Assembly: GCA_000434535.1 (NCBI GenBank)
Contig: FR878707.1
Location: forward strand, 1-23,209
Length of the DNA stretch: 23,209 nucleotides
Origin: Collinsella sp. CAG:166
GTDB taxonomy: Bacteria; Actinomycetota; Coriobacteriia; Coriobacteriales; Coriobacteriaceae
Reading direction: 5' to 3'
Of this stretch, positions 13,334-20,288 are shown piece after piece. A model generated the notes under the pieces. It worked only from the letters and a program-made list of their open reading frames with translations. It had not been told where the DNA came from and ran no database searches. The position numbers and the translations under genes are program-made. Numbering within the stretch: position 1 is the first letter of the stretch; every line of letters begins with the position of its first letter.

Positions 13334-14617
13334 CTAAGCCAAAACGTCCGACAGGATCTCGGTTAGGCTGTCCACGTCGGCCTCTTCGCACACGAGCGGC
13401 GGAAGGAAGCGCAGCGTATGTGCGCCTGTAGCGTTGATCACGGCACCAGCCCCCAATGCACGGGCCACGACGTCGTGTGCATCACCCGCGGCATCGTCCA
13501 GATCGCAGCCGAGCATCAGGCCGCGACCACGCACCTCTACCACATGCGGAAGCTTAGCCAGCGCCTGCTCCATATAAGCACCCACCTTGGCAGCATGCTC
13601 GGCAAAATCGCCGCGCACGAGCGCAGAGAGCGTCGCGGCGCACGCCGCGACAGCCAAGCAGCTACCGCCAAAGGTCGAGCCGTGGTCACCCGGCTTAAAC
13701 ACGTCGGCGATCTCCTTCTTTGCCACCACGGCACCCATGGGCACGCCGTCGGCGATGCCCTTGGCAAGGCTCATAATGTCGGGCTCCACGCCATAGGTCT
13801 GGAATGCAAACGGCTTGCCGGAGCGGAAGATGCCACACTGGACCTCGTCGGCGATAAGAACGGCGCCCACCTCGTGTGCCAAGTCGCGCGCCGCCGCCAT
13901 AAACTCCTCGGTCATGGGGTGCACGCCGCTCTCGCCCTGAATCGGCTCGAGCATGACGGCGCAGACCTCGCTTCCCAGCTGCTTAAAGATCGAACGCAGT
14001 TCGTCGACATCGTTGGGTGTACAGGCCACAAAGCCACCCGGCAGCGGACGGAAACTGTCCTGTAGCCAATCCTGCATGGTGGCGGCAATGGTCTCGAGCG
14101 TACGGCCGTGGAAGCCGCCACGCATGCATACGATGGTGTTGCCGCCGTTACCAGCACGCTTGGCGTACAGACGCGCAAGCTTCATCGAGCCCTCGTTGGC
14201 TTCGGCACCAGAATTGGCAAAGAACGTCTCCCACACCTGCTCGTCCGCAGCCGGGGCACCGAGCGCAGCGGCCGTGGTCTCATCGCCGGCGGCAATGGCA
14301 TCGGCCAGCACGCACGCACCATCTACGTCGTCGTTGGCAAGCTTGGACAGCAGCGCCGCGACCTGTCCACGCTGCTCGATGTAGAAGTAGTTAGACACAT
14401 GCAGAAGCTTTTTGGTCTGAGCCTCGAGCGCCGAGAGCACTGCAGGGTTGCCGTGGCCAAGGCTGCACACACCGATACCAGCGAGAAAGTCGAGATACTC
14501 ACGACCATCGTCACCGATGAGCTTCATACCGTGACCTTCGACAAACTCTACCAGCGAGCGACCAAAGGTATGCATAACGTAATGGGATTCGAGCGATTGC
14601 TGAGTTGCAAGTGACAT
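13334..14617 (-). CDS. argD: Acetylornithine aminotransferase
   Basis: PLP-dependent class III aminotransferase converting N-acetylglutamate semialdehyde to N-acetylornithine. The 427-residue product has FANSGAEANEGSMKLAR (133-149), GGFHGRTL (167-174), ADEVQCGIFRSG (256-267) and the PLP lysine in SLAKGIADG (Lys286). It is about 30 residues longer than typical ArgD, owing to an Ala/Asp-rich insert near residues 94-128 just before the FANSGAEAN motif. AAAGG six bases before the ATG supports the start. It is the last gene of argCJBD; the family name depends on that context, since close relatives act on GABA or ornithine. Confidence 0.94.
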   Translation of the reverse strand: MSLATQQSLESHYVMHTFGRSLVEFVEGHGMKLIGDDGREYLDFLAGIGVCSLGHGNPAVLSALEAQTKKLLHVSNYFYIEQRGQVAALLSKLANDDVDGACVLADAIAAGDETTAAALGAPAADEQVWETFFANSGAEANEGSMKLARLYAKRAGNGGNTIVCMRGGFHGRTLETIAATMQDWLQDSFRPLPGGFVACTPNDVDELRSIFKQLGSEVCAVMLEPIQGESGVHPMTEEFMAAARDLAHEVGAVLIADEVQCGIFRSGKPFAFQTYGVEPDIMSLAKGIADGVPMGAVVAKKEIADVFKPGDHGSTFGGSCLAVAACAATLSALVRGDFAEHAAKVGAYMEQALAKLPHVVEVRGRGLMLGCDLDDAAGDAHDVVARALGAGAVINATGAHTLRFLPPLVCEEADVDSLTEILSDVLA

Positions 14618-14622
14618 GAGAT

Positions 14623-14659
14623 GCCTTTCGTTGGGCGCCGTACGGCGCAGGGCTATGGG
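14623..14659 (-). repeat. 37-bp direct repeat, copy 1 (argB-argD spacer)
   Basis: Repeated identically 66 bp away. It includes the perfect palindrome GCGCCGTACGGCGC and, on the minus strand, the AAAGG ribosome site used by argD. Confidence 0.9.
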
Positions 14660-14688
14660 ATGGCTCTCATGGCGGTATCGATTGTCTC

Positions 14689-14725
14689 GCCTTTCGTTGG
14701 GCGCCGTACGGCGCAGGGCTATGGG
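14689..14725 (-). repeat. 37-bp direct repeat, copy 2 (argB-argD spacer)
   Basis: Identical to copy 1, including the palindrome and the AAAGG. Here no start codon follows at the right place, so only copy 1 serves argD. The pair points to a small tandem duplication. Confidence 0.9.
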
Positions 14726-14752
14726 TGCAGGGACGCGACGACCGCGGGTCGG

Positions 14753-15733
14753 CTAGACCGTCTGGAGCTTCTCGACCTCGTCGAGGTTCTCGGTCAGACG
14801 CGCCGCAAACGTCGAAAGCGGATGCGGATGCGTATCGAACTCGTAGGCCGTCTCGGTGGAGTGGATCACGGTACCGACGCCAGCATCGGTCAGCAGCTCC
14901 AGCAGCAGCGAGTGCGGCGTCGTGCCGTTGATGATGTGGGCTCGGAACACGCCAGCAGCAAGCGCATCGACGGCCGCGCGCAGCTTGGGAATCATGCCCT
15001 TATCGACCTCCCCGCCGTAGAGCATCTCGTTGACCTCGTCGAGCGTCAGGTTGGAGATGAGCGAGTCCTTATCACTAAAGTCCTTGTACAGACCGTCGAC
15101 GTCGGTCAAAAAAATCGCCTTGTGCGCATGAAGCGCCGCCGCAACGGCGCCGGCGGCGGTATCGGCATTGATGTTGAAGAAGCCGCCGTCCTCCCCCGCC
15201 GCGACGGTAGCGATTACGGGAATGTACTCGCTATCGAGCAAGCGCTCGATATAGTCGGTGTTGACGTGCGTCACTTTGCCCACGCGACCGAGTTCGGGGT
15301 CGAGCGGCTCGGCGATGAGCGTGCCGGCATCGCTGCCCGACACGCCTACGGCCAAATTACCGTGGTGGTTGATGGCAGCGACCAGCTCCTGGTTAACCTT
15401 GCCGCCCAGCACCTCGCGCACGATATCCATGGTCGCCGGCGTAGTCACGCGCTGCCCGTTCTTAAATTCGACAGGGATGTCATAGTGGCTGAGTGCCTCG
15501 TTGATGGCTTTGCCGCCGCCATGCACGATGACGGGGCGCATGCCGATGATCTTGAGCAAAACGATGTCGCTCATCACGTCGGGGCGCAGTTGCTCGTCGA
15601 CCATGGCGGCTCCGCCATATTTGATAACGACCGTCTTGCCGGTCAGGTTTTTAATCCACGGCAGCGCTTCGAACAGCAGCTGCGCGGTTGCTTCGTTGGA
15701 TTCGCTCGAACGACAATCGCGTGCGAATTTCAT
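14753..15733 (-). CDS. argB: Acetylglutamate kinase
   Basis: Phosphorylates N-acetylglutamate, usually the feedback-controlled step of the pathway. The 326-residue amino-acid-kinase-fold protein has VIKYGGAAM (36-44), VIVHGGGKAINEAL (68-81), GVSGSDAGTL and NINADTAAGAVAAAL, all canonical. The start at 15733 has GAGG six bases upstream; a longer open frame runs into argJ and is not supported. It is longer than common ArgB (about 260-300) through an N-terminal helix (about 1-30) of the kind associated with arginine-inhibited hexameric enzymes; that regulatory reading is inference. Confidence 0.95.
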   Translation of the reverse strand: MKFARDCRSSESNEATAQLLFEALPWIKNLTGKTVVIKYGGAAMVDEQLRPDVMSDIVLLKIIGMRPVIVHGGGKAINEALSHYDIPVEFKNGQRVTTPATMDIVREVLGGKVNQELVAAINHHGNLAVGVSGSDAGTLIAEPLDPELGRVGKVTHVNTDYIERLLDSEYIPVIATVAAGEDGGFFNINADTAAGAVAAALHAHKAIFLTDVDGLYKDFSDKDSLISNLTLDEVNEMLYGGEVDKGMIPKLRAAVDALAAGVFRAHIINGTTPHSLLLELLTDAGVGTVIHSTETAYEFDTHPHPLSTFAARLTENLDEVEKLQTV

Positions 15734-15813
15734 AATCTGCCTCGTCTTTCGTATCGTTATCACGCCGTGCTTCGCTGTCCGCAATGCGGCAAGATGCGCA
15801 GCGTGCCTGGAAT

Positions 15814-17082
15814 CTAGGAACGGTAGTCGCCGTTGATGGAGATGTACTCGTGCGTGAGGTCGCAGGTCCACACGGTCGTTGCCGCGTCGCCTGCACCCAG
15901 GTCGGCCGAGATCACGATCTCGGACGCCTCAAAACGTCGCAGAGCCTCGTCCTCGTCAAAGGGAACAGTCAGACCGTCGCGACAGACAGGCATGCCCATC
16001 ATGTCGATGGAAACGTCTTCCTGATTAAACTTCACGCCGCACTTGCCGAGCGCCATGGCGACGCGGCCCCAGTTGCAGTCGTGACCGGCGATGCAGGTCT
16101 TGACGAGCGGCGAGTTGGCGACGGCACGGGCGGCGATATCGGCTTCCTCGTCGGTGGCGGCGCCGGTAACGTTAACCGTCACGAGCTTTGACGCGCCCTC
16201 GCCATCGGCCGCGATGTTGCGCGCCAGGCTCTCGCACACCTCGTGCACGGCAAAGGACAGTTCGTCAAAGGCATCAGTGCCCTCGACGATAGCCTCGGTA
16301 TCAGCGGCAGCAGCGCCAGAAGCAAGCATGATGCAGGTGTCGTTGGTCGAGGTATCGGAATCGACCGTCACCTTATTAAAGGTCTGCTTAACGGTCGAGA
16401 GCAGTAAGGTGTGGAGCGCCGCCGGCTCGACGGGGGCATCGGTAGTAATGACCGCGATCATGGTGGCCATATTGGGCATGATCATGCCCGAGCCCTTGCA
16501 CATGCCGCCCACCGTATAAGCGTTGCCCGCATGGCCCGCAGCCTCGCTGCGATAGCGAACGGCATACTCCTTGGAATGCGTATCGGTCGTCATGATGGCA
16601 CGGGCCGCATCGGCACCGCCATGGGCAGAGAGCGCCTCGTAGGCGGACGGGACGGCTGCCTCAAACGTGTCGATCGGCAAAATCTGTCCGATCACACCCG
16701 TCGAGGCAACCAGGATCTGCTGGGGCTCGCAGCCAATAACCTGCGAGGCGATGTTGCACGTCTCGCGCGCGCAGGCTAGGCCGGTCTCGCCCGTGGCAGC
16801 GTTCGCGTTGCCGGAGTTGATTGAAACGCCGGCGATGATGCCATAGCCCTTGTCCGCACCGCCCAGGTTGACACGACTCACCTGCACGGGCGCCGCGCAA
16901 AAGCGGTTGCTCGTAAACACGCCGGCGCCGGGACAGGGCTTATCGGGCACGACGAGCGCATAGTCCAAGCGCTCGGGATTCTTCCGGAATCCCGCATGGA
17001 TGCCTGCGGCCTTAAAGCCAGCTGCCGCCGTAACGCCACCCTCGACGGCGCGAATCTTGATATCAATCAGGTCGGTATTCAT
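15814..17082 (-). CDS. argJ: Bifunctional ornithine acetyltransferase / N-acetylglutamate synthase
   Basis: Moves the acetyl group from N-acetylornithine to glutamate, closing the acetyl cycle. The 422-residue precursor has SINSGNANAATG (88-99), the oxyanion-hole ASTGVIG (126-132) and the self-cleavage site KGSGMIMPNMATM (196-208), where Thr207 becomes the N-terminal nucleophile of the beta chain. ATG at 17082 has AGGAG eleven bases upstream and a nearer AGGGA. Whether it is mono- or bifunctional cannot be read from the sequence. No separate argA, argE or argF is in the window. Confidence 0.95.
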   Translation of the reverse strand: MNTDLIDIKIRAVEGGVTAAAGFKAAGIHAGFRKNPERLDYALVVPDKPCPGAGVFTSNRFCAAPVQVSRVNLGGADKGYGIIAGVSINSGNANAATGETGLACARETCNIASQVIGCEPQQILVASTGVIGQILPIDTFEAAVPSAYEALSAHGGADAARAIMTTDTHSKEYAVRYRSEAAGHAGNAYTVGGMCKGSGMIMPNMATMIAVITTDAPVEPAALHTLLLSTVKQTFNKVTVDSDTSTNDTCIMLASGAAAADTEAIVEGTDAFDELSFAVHEVCESLARNIAADGEGASKLVTVNVTGAATDEEADIAARAVANSPLVKTCIAGHDCNWGRVAMALGKCGVKFNQEDVSIDMMGMPVCRDGLTVPFDEDEALRRFEASEIVISADLGAGDAATTVWTCDLTHEYISINGDYRS

Positions 17083-17104
17083 CGTCCCTACGGCTCCTTA
17101 TATC

Positions 17105-17134
17105 AAATAAAAAAGCGGGCATCGGCTGGCACGC
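17105..17134 (-). terminator. Possible attenuating terminator between argC and argJ
   Basis: Minus strand GCGTGC and GCCCGC can pair with one mismatch around an 8-base loop, followed by TTTTTTATTT. The stem is short but the T tract is strong; it lies in the 135-bp argC-argJ gap and could reduce expression of argJBD. Confidence 0.4.
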
Positions 17135-17217
17135 CATACCGGTCGCAACTACTAGACCAGCTTGAAAGCGGCGCCCAACTCGATACCCGACTACCAAATC
17201 GTTAACAATCGAATGTG

Positions 17218-18288
17218 CTACACCGGGCACGCCACTGTGGGCAAGCCTCGTCGCTCGTCAAAGCCAAAAACGATGTTGGCGCACTGGACCGCCTGGCCTG
17301 CTGCACCCTTGCACAGATTGTCGATAGCACCCGTCGCCACCAGCACGCCCGCGCGCTTGTTGAGCGCAAGGCCAATCTGGGCAGCGTTGGTGCCGACGAC
17401 CGAAGCCGTCTTGGGCTGCTGGCCGGCATCGAGCACGCGCACAAAGGTGCGACCGGCGTAGAACTTCTTGTAATGGTCGACGACGTCCTCAAGGGCCAAC
17501 GCGTCGAGAGCCTGCGGCGCGAGCGGCATCGTCACCGTGGAAAGCAGGCCGCGCTTGAGCGGTGCCAAGTGCGGAGTAAAGACGACGCGATCGGTCAGGT
17601 CCAGGATCTGCTCAATCTCGGGCGTATGGCGATGTTTGCCTACGCCATAGGCCTCCAGGTTCTCGTCCGCGCTACAAAAATGGGTGCGAGCGTTGCAGGA
17701 CTTACCGGCGCCCGTCACGCCACTAATGGCATCGACGATTACGGGGCCGTTCTCTGCCACCCAGCCCGCACGCACGGCAGGAGCGGCAGCGAGGCTCGTT
17801 GCGGTGGGATAGCAGCCGGCGCAAGCGACCAAAACGGGCTTTCCGGCGGCATGGCTGGAAGCAGCGGTCTCTAAGTCCTGGCAGAACAGCTCGGGCAGGC
17901 CAAAAGCGCGGGTCTTGAGCAGCTCGGGGCTCGTGTGCTCGGCGGCATACCATGCCTCAAAGACGGTCGGGTCGCTCAGACGGTAATCGGCCGAAAGATC
18001 AAAGCAGGAAACGCCCGCGGCAAGGAGCGCGGGCACCTGCGCCATGGCAGCCGTGTGCGGCACGGCAAGAAAAACCGCATCGCAGCTTTTGAGCTCGGGG
18101 GCGTCATGCGTGGTGAAAACCAGATTGCTTACGCCAGCAAAGCTCGGATACACTGCGGACAGCGGCTGGCCGGCATCGGCGTTGGACGTAATGGCAACAA
18201 GTTCAAACTCGGGATGGCCGAGTACGAGGCGAATGAGCTCGGCTCCGGCATATCCAGCCGCGCCGACGATTCCAACCTTCAAAGACAT
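17218..18288 (-). CDS. argC: N-acetyl-gamma-glutamyl-phosphate reductase
   Basis: NADPH-dependent reductase making N-acetylglutamate semialdehyde. The 356-residue protein has the nucleotide loop GAAGYAG (9-15), FLAVPHTAAM (73-82), LSADYRL (98-104) and the catalytic cysteine in CAGCYPTA (Cys159). It starts at ATG 18288 with AAGGAG upstream and is the first gene of argC-argJ-argB-argD. A plausible ARG-box inverted repeat sits about 90-120 bases upstream. Confidence 0.96.
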   Translation of the reverse strand: MSLKVGIVGAAGYAGAELIRLVLGHPEFELVAITSNADAGQPLSAVYPSFAGVSNLVFTTHDAPELKSCDAVFLAVPHTAAMAQVPALLAAGVSCFDLSADYRLSDPTVFEAWYAAEHTSPELLKTRAFGLPELFCQDLETAASSHAAGKPVLVACAGCYPTATSLAAAPAVRAGWVAENGPVIVDAISGVTGAGKSCNARTHFCSADENLEAYGVGKHRHTPEIEQILDLTDRVVFTPHLAPLKRGLLSTVTMPLAPQALDALALEDVVDHYKKFYAGRTFVRVLDAGQQPKTASVVGTNAAQIGLALNKRAGVLVATGAIDNLCKGAAGQAVQCANIVFGFDERRGLPTVACPV

Positions 18289-18373
18289 ATCAGACTCCTT
18301 GTCTGCGATTTATGCACCGATGCGCATTTCGCAGCGGTCATTATGAGGTGGGTTGAAACTTTAGCACCAAAAG

Positions 18374-18410
18374 ATGCATGAATACGTAAATAGCTTGCAT
18401 GTTCATGCAT
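18374..18410 (-). promoter_or_regulatory. ARG-box-like inverted repeat upstream of argC
   Basis: ATGCATGAA (18374-18382) and its exact inverse TTCATGCAT (18402-18410), with a second palindrome TGCATG-TT-CATGCA overlapping the right half. CATGAAT matches the half-site of known ArgR/AhrC operators. A minus-strand TTTACG lies within the repeat, so a repressor bound here could block a promoter, but I could not assign a firm -10. Confidence 0.5.
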
Positions 18411-18454
18411 TGAAACATTCCCGACACATTCGCTTGAAGGAATTGACAAATAGA

Positions 18455-18508
18455 GCGGGCCCCGTATTGACCGGCACTCCTTACGGTGCCGGGCAACACG
18501 GGGTCCGC
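18455..18508 (-). terminator. Long hairpin after the PPOX gene, probable terminator
   Basis: A 23-position stem with about 21 pairs (GCGGACCCCGT...ACGGGGCCCGC on the minus strand) and a loop of about eight bases. The following tract CTCTATTTGT is only weakly T-rich. It separates the transporter-PPOX unit from the argC promoter region. Confidence 0.55.
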
Positions 18509-18545
18509 CCATGCGAAAACTAAGTTGTTAGGATGAGCCAGCTGG

Positions 18546-18956
18546 CTAGAGCTCAACCGGCACCCATTCGTCATGATTGCAGATAAATGCCTCAGGATCC
18601 TCGACGCTAAAGAAGACGAGCGCGGGGTCGTTAGGCCCCTCATAGTGCTCGCTCAAGCGCTCAAGATGCTTCCATCCGGCCTCGCGCATTTCGCTCGAAG
18701 CCCGGTCTTCCAGCCCCGCACGCCCGCGCAGGATCAACCAACCATGGCCCGGCCACCAACTCGTGACCTCAAAGCGCTGGTTTTGCAGCAGCTCCTGCCA
18801 CACATCTTTGGTGCGCGCTGTCACAAGCCACAGCTTGCCGTCCTGAATCTGTGCAAACGAGAACGGACGCACATGTGGCTGCCCGTCCACGCTTGTCGCC
18901 AGATACCACGCCGGCACCGACGTCAGATACTCCAACACCGCATTCAATCCGTCCAT
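18546..18956 (-). CDS. PPOX-family (pyridoxamine-phosphate-oxidase-like) flavin-type protein 1
   Basis: A 136-residue split-barrel protein of the pyridoxamine 5'-phosphate oxidase-like class, whose members commonly bind FMN or related flavins. Core motifs: PAWYLATSVDGQPHVRPFSF (15-34) and KLWLVTARTKDVWQEL (41-56), then EVTSWWPGHGWLILRG (63-78). No signal peptide or membrane segment. The start at 18956 is chosen over an ATG five codons upstream because AGGAGG lies four bases before it. It lies 54 bases downstream of a paralogue and is the last gene of the riboswitch-led unit. The substrate is unknown; catalytic residues cannot be assigned. Confidence 0.8.
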   Translation of the reverse strand: MDGLNAVLEYLTSVPAWYLATSVDGQPHVRPFSFAQIQDGKLWLVTARTKDVWQELLQNQRFEVTSWWPGHGWLILRGRAGLEDRASSEMREAGWKHLERLSEHYEGPNDPALVFFSVEDPEAFICNHDEWVPVEL

Positions 18957-19010
18957 GTGTCCTCCTGGCACTAGTCTTTTTGGGTCGGGGCTGTTTTAGC
19001 TGCCCTAGAG

Positions 19011-19457
19011 TTAAAGCTCCAGGCGCTCCTCGCTGCCGTCGATATCACAGAAGCGGGCGGCGATATTACGCACCGAGAAAAACGCAAGGCGACCGTCGTT
19101 GGCGCCCTCGTGGTCTTCACCGATGCCCACCATGTGCTTAAAGCCCGCTTGACGTACCTTGTCGCTCGCAACTGTGTCGTCCTCAAGTGCGGCTTCGCCG
19201 GTCAATACGATCCAACATTCCCCCGGCTTCCAGCCCGAGAGCTCAAACTTGGGGTTCGCACTCAGCTCCGCCCACACATCCTTGTCGCGCGATGTGCAAA
19301 ACCACAGCTTACCGTCATCGACCATGGCAAATGAAAACGGCCTCACGCGAGGCTGATACCCGTCGGCCACATCGGTCGTGGCCAGATACCACGCCGGAAT
19401 GCGCCTGAGATACGAACAGGCGCGCTCAAGCTGAGCCGTGCGGTCGTTGTCGGTCAT
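19011..19457 (-). CDS. PPOX-family (pyridoxamine-phosphate-oxidase-like) flavin-type protein 2
   Basis: A 148-residue paralogue of the next gene downstream, with PAWYLATTDVADGYQPRVRP (21-40) and KLWFCTSRDKDVWAEL in the same order, followed by FELSGWKPGECWIVLTGEA. The two proteins share the PAWYLAT, RVRPFSFA/HVRPFSFA and KDVW-EL blocks, so they arose by tandem duplication and then diverged. AAGGGG before the ATG supports the start. It begins 30 bases after ecfT ends, which suggests co-transcription with the riboflavin transporter and a role that uses flavin. Confidence 0.8.
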   Translation of the reverse strand: MTDNDRTAQLERACSYLRRIPAWYLATTDVADGYQPRVRPFSFAMVDDGKLWFCTSRDKDVWAELSANPKFELSGWKPGECWIVLTGEAALEDDTVASDKVRQAGFKHMVGIGEDHEGANDGRLAFFSVRNIAARFCDIDGSEERLEL

Positions 19458-19487
19458 AGGGACCCCTTTCTTGCGCTCGAATCGTGC

Positions 19488-20288
19488 CTAAACAAGTTGA
19501 AGGTTGATGACGATGACACACACGAGCAGCAGCACCGTCACCACCGCGGCCAGTGCATCCCCGCGGCCAAACGTAAGTGTATGCAGACGCGTGCGTCCCT
19601 GTTCGCCGTGATAGCAGCGCGCATCCATGGCGGCCGAAAGCGTCTCGGCATGACGGAACACGCCGGTGAACAGCGGAATCGCCACACTGCCGAGCATGCG
19701 CACACCGCCGAGCGGACCGCACGTCACGCGCGCGCCGCGGCTTGCCTGCGCGTCCGCCGTCTGCTTCATCTCGGTGGCGAACTGCGGCATAAAGCGCAAC
19801 GCGATACCCATGATCATGCCGAGCTCATGCGCAGGGAGCCCCACGCGCGCAAACGGTGCGAGCAGACGCTCAAAGCCCGCGGTGAGGTCGAGCGTGGGCG
19901 TGGTGACCGTAATGGCGCTCATGCCGGCCATCATCAGGGTCAGGCGGCACGCCATAAAGGCGGCAGAACGCAGCGAGCCCTCGCTTATCTGCAGAAAGCC
20001 GAGCTGCCACAGGATGCGCCCGCTCTGGTCGGAAAACAGGTTGAGCACCGCAACCACGATGACGATTGCCAGCAGCGGCGCCATCGACGACAGAGCGCGA
20101 CGAGCCGGCACCCGGGACACGGCATAGATCAGGACAACGAAGATTGCGACCGGGGCCAGTCCGCGGAAGCTGCTGACTGTGAGCGTCGTGATCAGAAACA
20201 CAAAACCCAAGAGCAACTTAGTTCGCGGGTCCAGGCGGTGGATCGCACTATCGCCGGGATAGTAGCTGCCAAACGAAAACGCCTCCAT
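19488..20288 (-). CDS. ecfT: ECF transporter transmembrane component EcfT
   Basis: Membrane scaffold linking the substrate-binding S component to the ATPases. The 266-residue protein has an N-terminal HRLDPRTKLLLGFVF (17-31) typical of EcfT, several hydrophobic segments (about 25-58, 68-85, 108-128, 245-263) and two coupling motifs: ASRGAR (182-187) and MDARCY (221-226). The latter has Cys where ARG is usual, a small deviation. Its ATG overlaps the ecfA stop by one base (TAATG), so translation is coupled. Confidence 0.92.
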   Translation of the reverse strand: MEAFSFGSYYPGDSAIHRLDPRTKLLLGFVFLITTLTVSSFRGLAPVAIFVVLIYAVSRVPARRALSSMAPLLAIVIVVAVLNLFSDQSGRILWQLGFLQISEGSLRSAAFMACRLTLMMAGMSAITVTTPTLDLTAGFERLLAPFARVGLPAHELGMIMGIALRFMPQFATEMKQTADAQASRGARVTCGPLGGVRMLGSVAIPLFTGVFRHAETLSAAMDARCYHGEQGRTRLHTLTFGRGDALAAVVTVLLLVCVIVINLQLV

